Positions 32,465 through 40,652 of a stretch of 64,000 nt of DNA are shown piece by piece. Every line of letters begins with the position of its first letter. The stretch's first letter is position 1. The stretch covers positions 620,001 through 684,000 of the forward strand of contig NZ_SIRR01000003.1 of assembly GCF_011634895.1 (NCBI RefSeq), written 5' to 3'. This stretch comes from Rheinheimera pleomorphica (GTDB lineage: Bacteria > Pseudomonadota > Gammaproteobacteria > Enterobacterales > Alteromonadaceae). The notes below the pieces were generated by a model. That model saw only the letters and a list, made by a program, of their open reading frames with translations. It was not told the origin of the DNA and ran no database searches. The translations under genes and the position numbers were made by a program.

Positions 32465-33742
32465 TTATCTGACTACCGGTAATTCACACCAGTTGGTTGT
32501 ATAAGCGGGGGAGAGTAACTCGCGCTTCATCCCCCATTCTTGCTTAGTGCCCTGGCTTGCGAACCACAGCGTTTTGCCATGTTTGCTGTTGAGGGTATCC
32601 ATCAGCTGCATTAGTTTTTGGTCTGATTCTCTTACAACTAACGGCTCATCAAACAGGCTAGGTTGATACACGCCTGGGTCGTAAAAATCTGCCAGCATCA
32701 CACCGGCCTTTGCATAGCGGTAACCGTTCACCCATAGACTATCCAGCAGTCGCATGGCGCTTGCAAGAAACACGCGGGTGTCGCTGCTGGGATTATCGAG
32801 CTCAAGGCTTTTACTGGCCGAGTAAGGCGCGTCTTTGTCGCTAAATGGGCTGGTGCGTAAAAATACCGTTAGGTGTTTGGCTTGCTGCTGCTCCTGGCGT
32901 AGCTTTTTACAAGCCCGACTGATGTATTCACTTATTGCCTCGCGCATTTGCTGTTTATCGGTAATGCGCTCGCCAAAGGCGCGGCTACTGACAATTTGCT
33001 TTTTGGTAGGCGCTACATCTTCCAGCGCGATGCAGCTCTCGCCATTAAGCTCACGCACAGTGCGCTCTACCACCACTGAAAAGTGCTGGCGGATAAACTT
33101 AGGGTCGGTATCGGCCAGTTGCTGAGCAGTGGTAATGCCCAATTGCTCTAGGCGCTTGGTTAGCTTTCCGCCAATACCCCATACTTCGCTTACAGGTAAC
33201 AGGCCAAGCAGTTTGCGTTGACGCTCAGTACTGGTTAAATCGACCACACCACCGGTTTTTGGCCAGGTTTTGGCTGCATGGTTAGCAAGTTTCGCCAGAG
33301 TTTTAGTGGGAGCTATACCGACACAAACAGTAATGCCGATATGTTTTTGCACTATGCGCCTAACTTCAAGGCCAAATTCGGTTAGCCCTCGACTGTAAGC
33401 AATGCCGGTTAAGTCTAAAAACGCTTCGTCAATTGAGTACACTTCAACGCGAGGAGCAAGACTTTCCAGCGTGTTCATAACCCGCTGCGACATATCGGCA
33501 TATAGTGCGTAGTTGGACGAGAAGGCAACTATCTGATGTTTTTGCAATAAATCACGCACCTGAAACACCGGCAGACCCATTTTAATGCCCAGCTTTTTGG
33601 CTTCTTTAGAGCGGGCGATAATGCAGCCGTCGTTATTGGACAACACGACTACCGGTTTATCGGCTAAATCTGGCCTGAATAGCTTTTCGCAGCTAGCATA
33701 AAAGTTATTACAGTCGACCAGCGCAAAAACAGGGGTACTCAT
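32465..33742 (-). CDS. umuC: UmuC-type error-prone DNA polymerase V catalytic subunit, 425 aa
   Basis: A Y-family polymerase for lesion bypass. The palm motifs are VDCNNFYASCEKLFRP (first Asp) and VYSIDEAFLDLTG (SIDE); KLANHAAKTWPKTGGVVDL and GVWGIG-like helix-hairpin text (VSEVWGIGGKLTKRL) follow. The length is standard and the C-terminal UmuC-specific part is present. Its ATG overlaps the umuD stop by four bases, so both are made together under LexA control. Plasmid and island copies of umuDC are common, and this one sits within the mosaic. Confidence 0.95.
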   Translation of the reverse strand: MSTPVFALVDCNNFYASCEKLFRPDLADKPVVVLSNNDGCIIARSKEAKKLGIKMGLPVFQVRDLLQKHQIVAFSSNYALYADMSQRVMNTLESLAPRVEVYSIDEAFLDLTGIAYSRGLTEFGLEVRRIVQKHIGITVCVGIAPTKTLAKLANHAAKTWPKTGGVVDLTSTERQRKLLGLLPVSEVWGIGGKLTKRLEQLGITTAQQLADTDPKFIRQHFSVVVERTVRELNGESCIALEDVAPTKKQIVSSRAFGERITDKQQMREAISEYISRACKKLRQEQQQAKHLTVFLRTSPFSDKDAPYSASKSLELDNPSSDTRVFLASAMRLLDSLWVNGYRYAKAGVMLADFYDPGVYQPSLFDEPLVVRESDQKLMQLMDTLNSKHGKTLWFASQGTKQEWGMKRELLSPAYTTNWCELPVVR

Positions 33743-34170
33743 TTTCGCTTCATTTGCCTGATCACGTTAGTCACTACGCCAAAGATATCCAGCTCTTCAC
33801 CATTACGTGGCCGTATCGGCATATATGTTGGGTTTCGCGGTAGCAGCATTAAGGATGGCCGGGTACACAGCTCCTTTACGGTAAACTCACCGCCCACAGC
33901 AGCTACAACGATATCGCCATGCTCTGCATCGATAGAGCGGTCTACTACCAGCACATCACCGTCATATATACCGGCCTCTATCATCGAGTCGCCCTCAACC
34001 CGCACGAAAAACGTAGCGTTGGGGTGGCGGATGCAAAGCTCATTCAAATCCAGTGTGCGCTCGACATAATCCTGCGCAGGCGAGGGAAAACCAGCCTTTA
34101 TCTTACTGGCAAACAAAGGGATAGTGAGTTTGACGCCTGGGAGTGCGTCCCCTAAAAAAACAGCAGACAT
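33739..34170 (-). CDS. umuD: UmuD-type polymerase V accessory / self-cleaving protein, 143 aa
   Basis: Start at 34170 (MSAVFLGDALP) gives the usual length; an upstream ATG at 34233 would add 21 residues and run through the LexA box. The LexA-like self-cleavage features are all present: Ala-Gly cut site in SKIKAGFPSPAQDY, catalytic Ser in VEGDSMIEAGI, and catalytic Lys in GGEFTVKELC. RecA filament promotes cleavage to the active UmuD' that joins UmuC. Confidence 0.94.
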   Translation of the reverse strand: MSAVFLGDALPGVKLTIPLFASKIKAGFPSPAQDYVERTLDLNELCIRHPNATFFVRVEGDSMIEAGIYDGDVLVVDRSIDAEHGDIVVAAVGGEFTVKELCTRPSLMLLPRNPTYMPIRPRNGEELDIFGVVTNVIRQMKRK

Positions 34171-34186
34171 ACAACAATACCTTAAA

Positions 34187-34202
34187 CTGTATATATGTAC
34201 AG
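34187..34202. promoter_or_regulatory. LexA (SOS) box of umuDC
   Basis: CTGTATATATGTACAG matches the CTGT-N8-ACAG consensus exactly, 17 bases before the umuD start. Confidence 0.93.
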
Positions 34203-34443
34203 TATATATTGATTTTAGCTGATGCCAAGTCACAAGCGTAAAATTGGAAAGATGGATCGTCGTAATGTGTGGCGTTAAGTCTACAGATAGCGTCTATGAT
34301 TGCGTGCACACCGAAGTTATTCCAGGGGCAGCGCCCTTTAGATTGAGAGGTCTGCTGGGGGCAATTGCGTTACCTGCGAGAAAAGTCGCAGCTTCGCCAG
34401 TCTGCGCTATCATTTAAGGTATAGCGAATCTTGGTGAGCGCAT

Positions 34444-34680
34444 ATGAGTTATACAGTCAAGCTTGGCAAAAATGGCGAAGTTCCACTTCCTGACAGTATC
34501 TGTAAAGAGCTCGGTATAGCAGTAGGCGATATATTGATATGCGAGAAAATGTCCGACCATTCATCAATTTCCATGGTGAAGCATAGTAACCAGGCATTGT
34601 CGGATGATGAGATCGCTGCCGCAGGAAATCTGACCCGAGTATTTTCATACGATGTCCATGAAGAGCTGACCACTGAGTAG
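34444..34680 (+). CDS. SpoVT/AbrB-like small DNA-binding protein, 78 aa
   Basis: The start SYTVKLGKNGEVPLPDSICKELGIAVGDILIC fits the swapped-hairpin AbrB/MazE fold, which dimerises and binds operator DNA. The C-terminal part (LSDDEIAAAGNLTRVFSYDVHEELTTE) looks like an antitoxin tail, but no toxin gene follows. It may be an orphan antitoxin or a transcription factor. GGTGAGCGC before the ATG serves as a weak ribosome site. Confidence 0.65.
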   Translation: MSYTVKLGKNGEVPLPDSICKELGIAVGDILICEKMSDHSSISMVKHSNQALSDDEIAAAGNLTRVFSYDVHEELTTE

Positions 34681-34814
34681 CGGGTATCAAGAGGTTTGAG
34701 AAAGCTTCATTACATCAGTTGAAAATCAGGTGGTTGAAATCACTCATCGACACTGAGGTTTTGGTGTTAGTGATTATTGCAAATGCAGCTATTTCATTGC
34801 GTTAAGCTACTTTT

Positions 34815-34870
34815 GTAACGCTTGGCCATGATAGTAACGCTTAAGCGTAACTATTGGGGTGAAGCGTTAC
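34815..34870. repeat. Iterated GTAACGCTT boxes, two direct and two inverted
   Basis: GTAACGCTT at 34815-34823 and 34834-34842; complements AAGCGTAAC at 34843-34851 (one base off) and AAGCGTTAC at 34862-34870. The outer pair forms a 13-bp perfect stem (GATAGTAACGCTT / AAGCGTTACTATC). Confidence 0.7.
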
Positions 34871-34902
34871 TATCAACTCAAAGACTAGCTTCAGCTTGGT
34901 CT

Positions 34903-34926
34903 AACCTGGTCGAAATCGACCAGGTT
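34903..34926. repeat. Perfect 10-bp hairpin
   Basis: AACCTGGTCG, loop AAAT, CGACCAGGTT. It is flanked by GTCTAAC (34899) and GTTAGAA (34934), so it resembles a very short attC or a terminator without T-run. Confidence 0.5.
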
Positions 34927-34979
34927 ACGCAGCGTTAGAACAAACTGCTCAACCAGCACTGCAAACTCAATCTGCTAAG

Positions 34980-35369
34980 TTACGTCTCACGAGTAGATTG
35001 TTCATCGACATCGCGATTCACCAATATATAGAGAGTGTTCTCGGTTTCAAATACGCACTTATCATGCAATGCCGTCAGAGGTGACGAGCGAGCCCAACTA
35101 CCGGGGGCATACCGCTGCTGCTCATCAGAGATGACATAGTCCGCATAGACGTAAAAAATCTTAAGGGAATTGTCATTACGCAGCGGAATAACTTGCTCTC
35201 GCCACTCCCAATCGCCGACCACGCAATAAGGCTTATCGCCATAGCATGATTTGATGTTCGTCAACAATGAAGGTAGGTCGGAAAATGGAAGGCCAAGCTG
35301 GGTGATAAAGGTATTAATTTCTTCCTTACTCATTTGAAGTAAGTCTTTGTAACTAACGGTGCTATTCAT
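34980..35369 (-). CDS. Orphan soluble protein, 129 aa
   Basis: I do not recognise it. ATG at 35369 follows AGGAGAGTCCT, a clear ribosome site, so ten upstream codons are dropped. The sequence has a helical N-terminus (TVSYKDLLQMSKEEINTFITQL) and a strand-rich second half (SLKIFYVYADYVIS, NTLYILVNRDV), without signal or motifs. It resembles small immunity-type proteins in shape only. Confidence 0.55.
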   Translation of the reverse strand: MNSTVSYKDLLQMSKEEINTFITQLGLPFSDLPSLLTNIKSCYGDKPYCVVGDWEWREQVIPLRNDNSLKIFYVYADYVISDEQQRYAPGSWARSSPLTALHDKCVFETENTLYILVNRDVDEQSTRET

Positions 35370-35504
35370 AGGACTCTCCTGAATAATCCTATAACCCATT
35401 GATTTTATTGCTCAACAAGGGTTGGTGAACAATCGGGTTATGGCACCGTAATTTTAAAATAGCACCCCTCAAGACTGTACGCAATCCAGGTTGCGCCTTA
35501 GCAG

Positions 35505-35759
35505 CTATTGTTGGAGATTTGCCTCGTCAAGTAATGCCCCGATTGAGGCCATAGCCTCACGGTATCGGGTGTGTGGTTTACCTACCTGATACCAGTTATT
35601 GCATCGATATCCGGGGATGAGAACGATGATAGTTTTACCTTCATTTGCCGGTGAGACTTTGGCTAGAGAGGGTAATTCGTGACCGGCTCGATGCCATACA
35701 CGCAGCATGGCAAGGGCTTCCTGCTTTGACACTGATGAATATTCCATTTTTGCACCCAC
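35505..35759 (-). CDS. Small orphan protein, 84 aa (80 if started at the inner ATG)
   Basis: It may start at GTG 35759 or, better, at ATG 35747. The product is compact, with KQEALAMLRVWHRAGHELP near the start and a single Cys (YRCNNWYQ). No family recognised. It shares an intergenic region with the divergent AHH-nuclease gene, so a joint promoter region is possible. Confidence 0.45.
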   Translation of the reverse strand: MGAKMEYSSVSKQEALAMLRVWHRAGHELPSLAKVSPANEGKTIIVLIPGYRCNNWYQVGKPHTRYREAMASIGALLDEANLQQ

Positions 35760-35865
35760 TTAGTTAAATATGTGTAAACATTAGGTGCTATTTAGGTTGA
35801 TATCAAGCGAGGGGCGAACTAAAATTAACGCTCTTCAATGGCTACCCGCAGGAGCGACACACAGC

Positions 35866-36585
35866 ATGAAGCAGCGCCAGTCAAATGACTATGTCAATTT
35901 CCCAAGGCCAGTAAGGCCTGAAAATCCATCGCCGCTGGAAATGGTTATTTACCAGTATGAACTCAAAGCGAGTGAGTTCCATAATGGGCGAAACAAGATG
36001 GCTCCTGCAAATGAAACCGCGAAGCAAAAAGCTGACCGGATTGCTAAACGGGACAGAGATTGGCAGCATTTGCGTCTGGAGCGAAGAAAAATCGCTGCAC
36101 ACTTAAAAATGCAGGAAAACCTCACTGCGTACCGTGAGGGAAACAAGCAAAAGTCGCTCAGTGAGTTGGCGTCTGAGAGCCATCACCCGACCAAAATGCT
36201 TGCCCGTAACCTGCAGGCCGTGGGTGAGCCCAAACCCACGCCGATGCATGAACCGCATCACATCATCCCTGGCGCGGGGAAGCATCGCAAACAGTTAATG
36301 ATACTGAGTCGCCTGAATCTGCATGCTTTTGGTATTGGGATAAACGATCCGCTTAACGGTATTTGGCTACGAAACTTTGCCAAAAATACGGCTGATGATT
36401 GGGCAACACCAGAGTCTCCTGCGCATAGGCCTATCCACACATTCAACTACGAGACCTGGATTTCATCGCAGTTTTCAAACGATAACTTGCCTGAGACCGT
36501 TTTTCTGTCACGCTTGCAGACAGTGAAGCGAAAACTTCGTGATGGTACTCATCCGGAAAATATTCTGCAGAGGAAGGCTGGCTAA
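35866..36585 (+). CDS. AHH-domain nuclease toxin, 239 aa
   Basis: The ATG at 35866 has AGGAG upstream at slightly long spacing; upstream codons from GTG 35785 are possible but less likely. The C-terminal half is an AHH-type HNH nuclease: HEPHHIIPGAGKHRKQL provides the HH motif, followed by LNLHAFGIGINDPLNGIWL and RPIHTFNYETWISSQF. This domain is a common tip of polymorphic toxins. The N-terminal part is charged and helical with no secretion signal or structural repeats, so the delivery path is unknown. It overlaps the next gene by one base (TAATG), the normal toxin-immunity arrangement. Confidence 0.8.
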   Translation: MKQRQSNDYVNFPRPVRPENPSPLEMVIYQYELKASEFHNGRNKMAPANETAKQKADRIAKRDRDWQHLRLERRKIAAHLKMQENLTAYREGNKQKSLSELASESHHPTKMLARNLQAVGEPKPTPMHEPHHIIPGAGKHRKQLMILSRLNLHAFGIGINDPLNGIWLRNFAKNTADDWATPESPAHRPIHTFNYETWISSQFSNDNLPETVFLSRLQTVKRKLRDGTHPENILQRKAG

Positions 36586-37178
36586 TGGAAAATGATGTGA
36601 TGGAGCAGGTAATCGTCGCTTACCGGATTAAGCCGGTTGAAAACTCCTATGAAGTTCCTTCCCTAGATTTATTTCGGTTCGCAGAAATATTGGGTGATGA
36701 AGGGCTGTCCTTGGTGAGGCGACAGGCGAGAACCAACGAAAGTTTGCTTGAGCGTTGGACACCTTCCCGCTGCGAACTGGCTGATGAGTATAAAGATGGC
36801 TTACCGGTGCCGGATGTGTCGCTTTGGGGAAAGTACCTGATTTTATCGGAAGAGGCATTCAACGTCTTTGAGTCGATGTTGTCCAAAGACGGCGAGTTCC
36901 TCCCGCTGCAGGTAGGGTTTATGCAAATGTACATTTTTGTACCCCTGCAATTTGCTGAAGAAGACAAAAGCAAAACACTGAAGCGATACGAAGATGGCTT
37001 TGAGTGTGGCGTTGAGACACTCGTTTTTGAGCAGGCCTCAATCGACAGTAAGGCCGTTTTTAAATCCAAAATGTACGGTCCGCATGGACTGTTTGCAACG
37101 AGTACATTTAAAGCACTGTTTGATAAACATGGCTTCTTCGGTATCGAGTTTGACCGGGATTTACCAGGGATATTTTAG
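36585..37178 (+). CDS. Probable immunity protein of the AHH toxin (Imm11/DUF1629-like), 197 aa
   Basis: It directly follows, and overlaps, the AHH toxin gene. The C-terminal region (FATSTFKALFDKHGFFGIEFDRDLPG) has the wording of Imm11/DUF1629 immunity proteins, where a predicted helix leads into GxxFxx. No signal peptide: it acts in the cytoplasm, presumably binding the nuclease domain. The neighbour assignment is stronger evidence than the sequence match. Confidence 0.7.
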   Translation: MENDVMEQVIVAYRIKPVENSYEVPSLDLFRFAEILGDEGLSLVRRQARTNESLLERWTPSRCELADEYKDGLPVPDVSLWGKYLILSEEAFNVFESMLSKDGEFLPLQVGFMQMYIFVPLQFAEEDKSKTLKRYEDGFECGVETLVFEQASIDSKAVFKSKMYGPHGLFATSTFKALFDKHGFFGIEFDRDLPGIF

Positions 37179-37198
37179 CTTTTCTTGGTACAGGTAAA

Positions 37199-37227
37199 GA
37201 TAAGCCCGGCGTCAAGCCGGGCTTATC
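37199..37227. terminator. Bidirectional terminator between immunity and nuclease genes
   Basis: A 12-bp perfect stem (GATAAGCCCGGC / GCCGGGCTTATC) with a 5-nt loop lies between the convergent stops at 37178 and 37232, with A/T tracts either side. Confidence 0.8.
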
Positions 37228-37231
37228 AGTT

Positions 37232-38002
37232 TTAGCAGCCTAGTTCGGATTTTAAACCACCTACCTGGCCTTCAACTGCTGGCTCTTTGTAAGACGGTAG
37301 AGATGGCATGATATTCAGACCGCTTCTTGATTCCACCTCATTAATCGTCACTTCCCGTGGACAGAAACTTGCAGAGCGACTGAGATTTTGCTCCATGATA
37401 TATGCCGATGCTTCAACCCAGCCTGCATTATCAGTAATAACCACTTTGAAGTACCCGGATGGAATGGTGTGCCCTTCATCTGCTCTTGGAAGTGTGCCGA
37501 AGTACCATTCGTAAAGTGGGCCAGTGACAACATAAACATCTTGCCCAGTACGCGCCAGATTACGAACTGCCGTCTCCAGCTTCACCCAGGCCCCCTGATT
37601 CAAATTAGCTGACTGTGGAGTGATGTTTGATAAGTAGTTCGTCATTGCCCAATAAGCGGTATTGCTAAATGCGGCTAATGGCACTTGATGTCCACGGTCT
37701 GTGCCAAGTACTGCGGCCGCGTCAGTGTAATCAGCTGGCTCCAGCGTATACGCTGAGTTGATATTTGGGTCAGCTCGCCAAGTGCGGGTGCGGCTTGGGC
37801 CGTCAATGGTATTCTTGGTTACTTTATACGCTACCCAGTTTGCAAACTTGGTGCTGCTGTTGTTATGCAGGGTATAAATAGGACGCTCAATTGTTTGACC
37901 AGATTTGCCGGTTGGACAGCTGTATACACAGTTAGCGGCTAAGGTTGTGGCGCTAAAAATCAGCGTGGTAAAAAGCAGGGTAATGCCAGTTATCGTTTTC
38001 AT
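37232..38002 (-). CDS. Secreted DNA/RNA non-specific endonuclease, 256 aa
   Basis: Start at 38002 (MKTITGIT), preceded by AAAGG, yields a classic signal peptide cut after ATTLAA. The mature enzyme has the DRGHQVPLAAF motif (catalytic His near residue 130) and a following Asn in LSNITPQSANLNQGAW, the beta-beta-alpha metal arrangement of the NucA/Serratia-nuclease family. Cys pairs (CVYSC, SFCPRE, ELGC) fit an exported, disulfide-bonded protein. It degrades extracellular nucleic acid for nutrition or defence. It is unrelated to the AHH nuclease beside it. Confidence 0.9.
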   Translation of the reverse strand: MKTITGITLLFTTLIFSATTLAANCVYSCPTGKSGQTIERPIYTLHNNSSTKFANWVAYKVTKNTIDGPSRTRTWRADPNINSAYTLEPADYTDAAAVLGTDRGHQVPLAAFSNTAYWAMTNYLSNITPQSANLNQGAWVKLETAVRNLARTGQDVYVVTGPLYEWYFGTLPRADEGHTIPSGYFKVVITDNAGWVEASAYIMEQNLSRSASFCPREVTINEVESRSGLNIMPSLPSYKEPAVEGQVGGLKSELGC

Positions 38003-38605
38003 GTTGATGCCTTTGTTATTAGTCTGACAGTAGCGTGCAATAAGCACGTTACGAAATAATGACTAAAAAATGAACAAAGGCAAGTTTAATGATGAATGAA
38101 ATTTGGCAGTTTTGTAGAGGCCGGTTACAGGCATAAAGTAAAAAAGCTTAGCTACATATCGGCCAGCTTCTTGAACGTTTTAGCGTGCATCTGTAACACG
38201 CGCATTGTCTCGACAAGCACAATTTGCTTGCCTTCCGGCCCAGCCAAGTCCAATGACTTGGTCGCTTTGATTTTGGGGCGAGGTACTAAACGTATACCCA
38301 GCTGCTGAATTTTGGGGTTCATCTAAACTAGTATTCCTAGCGAGTGAAAGTTGATTTCAGAATAAAGAATACATCGCCAGTGAGCGATAGCCAATGTGTG
38401 AGGTATAGCCGTTAAGTGCCAATAGCTGGCATTGGGCGTTGTAGTAAATGCCTGTACATTACTTGTTTTACTGGAACAAACCGTCGGATAAATTCCCAAG
38501 TGTCCAGCTTTAGTAAATTCAAGAACAACTAGCGAACCGCATGTTTACTGGTTTTAGGAAAAACCTATAGAAATAGAGGTACATCTGCGTTAGTTTGGTA
38601 TAAGT
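38003..38605. other. Stretch with one small minus-strand gene and a repeat-like segment
   Basis: Apart from the 56-aa frame below, nothing gene-like. The segment 38376-38440 (GTGAGCGATAGCCAATG... GTTAAGTGCCAATAGCTGG) shares AAGTGCCAA with the dispersed ~60-bp repeats at 40.5-43.7 kb and could be a degraded copy. Confidence 0.4.
38152..38322 (-). CDS. Small basic protein, 56 aa
   Basis: ATG at 38322 reads MNPKIQQLGIRLVPRPKIKA and then a helical second half (IVLVETMRVLQMHAKTFKKLADM). It is too short for standard calling, but its composition (basic, regular Leu/Val pattern) is coding-like. Function unknown. No clear ribosome site. Confidence 0.4.
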   Translation of the reverse strand: MNPKIQQLGIRLVPRPKIKATKSLDLAGPEGKQIVLVETMRVLQMHAKTFKKLADM

Positions 38606-38676
38606 TAACTTCAAAAAAGAAGGCTTAAAAATGTTCAAATTACGGGCTGGCAGCCTTCGAATACAGATTGTTATAA
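38606..38676 (+). repeat. Possible attC site bounding the second cassette cluster
   Basis: AGTTAAC near 38606 and GTTATAA at 38670-38676 enclose arms TTCAAAAAAGAAGGC and GCCTTCGAA. It is placed where the left cassette boundary should be, but the cores are imperfect. Confidence 0.4.
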
Positions 38677-38700
38677 GGCTAGATTAAGCATGGAACCACA

Positions 38701-39495
38701 ATGCTCGAATCAATAAAGAAAGTAAGTAACCCACTCACTATCATCGCTATTTTTGCGGGCCTCGCGGAGGTTAGTGGAACAGTGGTTCTCCCGTTCCTAA
38801 AAGACGACAGCCAGGCGTTATATATATGGTTTTTAATGGCCTTTCCGACGCTGCTTATTCTGCTCTTCTTTATCACGCTTAATTTCAACTACAAAGTCTT
38901 GTATGCCCCATCAGACTTCAAAGACGAAGAAAACTTTCTTAAATTGTTTGGCAAGCCCACTGCTGAAGAGCGCCTTCTGAAATTGAATGCAGAAATTAAT
39001 TTTGACGAGATGCACCAGCAAACCACAGAACCAGAAGAAGCAAAGATAGATCTCAAGTATCGAGATTTAATTAGACGAAACTCTGCTTCAACACATTATC
39101 TGGCTGAAGAGTTGGTCATTACCAAACTTTCACAAGAGTTCGATGAAATCGATAAAGAAGTTATGCTCCGCTCTGGCAAATCGCAGTTCTTGTTTGATGC
39201 GATAGCCAAGAAGGGAAAAAAGGTATTTGCCGTAGAAGTCAAATATCTGAAAGATGCGCAAACATTGAGAAATGTACGCTCTTCGATGGTGAAAATTCAA
39301 AGGACGCTCCAAGAGCTACCACCTGACACCGTCGAGCCAATGACTGTAATCATGGCAATCGCTACTGATTTAGCTGGCAATGCATTACAAGAATTCACAG
39401 AGGAAATACAACGTATCTTTACCGGCGTAAAGTTTCCATATGAGGTGAGAGTATTCAATCTTGCAAGCCTTGAGGCCGAGCTTCTTGGCGGGTAG
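38701..39495 (+). CDS. Membrane-anchored PD-(D/E)XK-like protein on a cassette, 264 aa
   Basis: Two membrane segments (about residues 11-33 and 43-62) are followed by a linker and, from about residue 120, a domain with FLFDAIAKKGKKVFAVEVKYLKD: Asp, then E-x-K after a strand, the signature of PD-(D/E)XK nucleases. A conserved Glu (YLAEELVITKL) lies before it. Membrane-tethered nucleases of this build occur among anti-phage genes, but the role here is inference. The gene sits between two attC-like sites. Confidence 0.65.
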   Translation: MLESIKKVSNPLTIIAIFAGLAEVSGTVVLPFLKDDSQALYIWFLMAFPTLLILLFFITLNFNYKVLYAPSDFKDEENFLKLFGKPTAEERLLKLNAEINFDEMHQQTTEPEEAKIDLKYRDLIRRNSASTHYLAEELVITKLSQEFDEIDKEVMLRSGKSQFLFDAIAKKGKKVFAVEVKYLKDAQTLRNVRSSMVKIQRTLQELPPDTVEPMTVIMAIATDLAGNALQEFTEEIQRIFTGVKFPYEVRVFNLASLEAELLGG

Positions 39496-39497
39496 CC

Positions 39498-39560
39498 TTA
39501 TAACCCTACGCTCATGCAGGTCTGCGCAAAAGCGCGCAGCCGCTTAGCTCCACGTTAAGG
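39498..39560 (+). repeat. attC recombination site, second cluster
   Basis: TTATAAC at 39498-39504 and GTTAAGG at 39554-39560, with the stem CTGCGC-AAAA-GCGCGCAG inside, directly after the stop of the preceding gene. Confidence 0.75.
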
Positions 39561-39572
39561 GCAGCATCGCTC

Positions 39573-40454
39573 ATGGATATCGAGGAACTACCGCTCATTG
39601 ACGCGCTTCGCGGGTTGGCAATGCTCCAGCAGGAGTTCCTTCAACTTGCGCTATATGTAGCATCTCAGGGGCCTGTCACTTTTGAAGATGAAAGGCTGGT
39701 GTGCAGTCTCGGAGACAGCCAAAGGCGCATTAGCACGCTTCTAGCAATGGGTGCAGGCCAATCTCTCGAAACTCTGCTTCGCATGGCGAAGCTTAGTGGA
39801 ATAGCCGTTCGAGATGCGTATCCGGTTGCTCGTTCAGCATTCGAGTCTTTCCTAAACGCTAGTTACCTGCTGGCTGAGTCCGATGAAGTCGCATCAAGGG
39901 CTCTCCGTTATATCGACTATGCCGCTTGGAAACATTTCAACAGAAAGAGAGGAAGTGGAGAGTTTTCTCTGGAGATTCGTTCAGATGCCAATCCGCAGGC
40001 GACACTTACGGAAAGGTTTCCTGAGTTCAGCGGAAAAGGCGAAGGCAAGTGGACGAATCTTGACGTTCCCAGCCGTATCAGAATGGTGGGAGAGTTAGCG
40101 GGTCATCGAGCAGCATCACGTCTGCTCTCGGCCGATTTCCTTATCTACAGTCTTTCGTCAGAAATTATTCATGGATCGCCCTTTGGAGCAAGTTACTTCT
40201 TTTCAGCTCATCAGTCAGGCGAGCAAATTACCGACGGATTTAGGGCCGCGACGGTATGTCAACTTGAGGAAATCTTGATCGGTGTGCTTCACGCTGGTTG
40301 TGGTTATCTTGCGGCGTACTTTGGGGTGCAGGATATGCAAGCACCGTTGAAGGCAGAAGAAAAACTCTTCAATCGGCTCCTAGATTTGAGCACCAAACCG
40401 TCCGACGCATTTCCGGCAGCCCCACAAAACATTACTGATATTGAAGGTGAATGA
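39573..40454 (+). CDS. DUF5677-like cassette protein, 293 aa
   Basis: The start lies 13 bases after the attC core, as usual for a cassette. The product is soluble and helical. The arrangement ARSAFESFLNASYLLAESDE in the middle and YSLSSEIIHGSPFGASYFF near residue 205 recalls DUF5677 proteins, a helical family of unknown function sometimes found near defence genes. Higher GC than the neighbouring cassette suggests a different source. Confidence 0.6.
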   Translation: MDIEELPLIDALRGLAMLQQEFLQLALYVASQGPVTFEDERLVCSLGDSQRRISTLLAMGAGQSLETLLRMAKLSGIAVRDAYPVARSAFESFLNASYLLAESDEVASRALRYIDYAAWKHFNRKRGSGEFSLEIRSDANPQATLTERFPEFSGKGEGKWTNLDVPSRIRMVGELAGHRAASRLLSADFLIYSLSSEIIHGSPFGASYFFSAHQSGEQITDGFRAATVCQLEEILIGVLHAGCGYLAAYFGVQDMQAPLKAEEKLFNRLLDLSTKPSDAFPAAPQNITDIEGE

Positions 40455-40463
40455 GTAAATTCA

Positions 40464-40530
40464 GCCTAACCCATCATTCCAGTGGACCTGCGTGAAAAGC
40501 AGCGCGGGTCGATGAATTCAAGCGTTATTT
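40464..40530 (+). repeat. attC recombination site, second cluster
   Basis: GCCTAAC at 40464-40470 and GTTATTT at 40524-40530; arms CATCATTCC and GATGAATTC and an inner GACCTGCG/GCGCGGGTC pairing. Confidence 0.7.
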
Positions 40531-40534
40531 CTGC

Positions 40535-40596
40535 TAATCGCTCATTGCTGCCAGTTGACCAAAGCCGCCTGGCGGCTAAGTGCCAATAACAGTCGG
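40535..40596 (+). repeat. Dispersed ~60-bp repeat, copy 1
   Basis: TAATCGCTCATT...GCCTGGCGGCTAAGTGCCAATAAC. It shares the two conserved ends with copies at 42517 and 43660. Confidence 0.7.
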
Positions 40597-40652
40597 AAAG
40601 TTTCTGGTGGGTATGTGGGAATTCAAATTAAATTTTTCTATAGTAATTAAGT

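Larger units (their letters stand above)
34681..34979. other. Intergenic repeats and hairpins after the AbrB-like gene
   Basis: No gene. It holds the iterated GTAACGCTT boxes (34815-34870) and a perfect 10-bp hairpin at 34903-34926. Confidence 0.45.

Noticed and set aside
34265-34417. 50-codon plus-strand frame starting MCGV beside umuD
   Set aside because: SOS-associated SRAP proteins start MCGR and often adjoin umuDC, but nothing after the first three residues matches, so it is probably chance.
34899-34940. Possible minimal attC (GTCTAAC...GTTAGAA)
   Set aside because: The R' core is imperfect, the hairpin is too regular for attC (no extrahelical bases) and no cassette gene ends there.
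19639-38605. Expected CRISPR array or Cas genes for RNA-guided Tn7 targeting
   Set aside because: I looked for regularly spaced repeats and Cas-like proteins near tniQ and found none.
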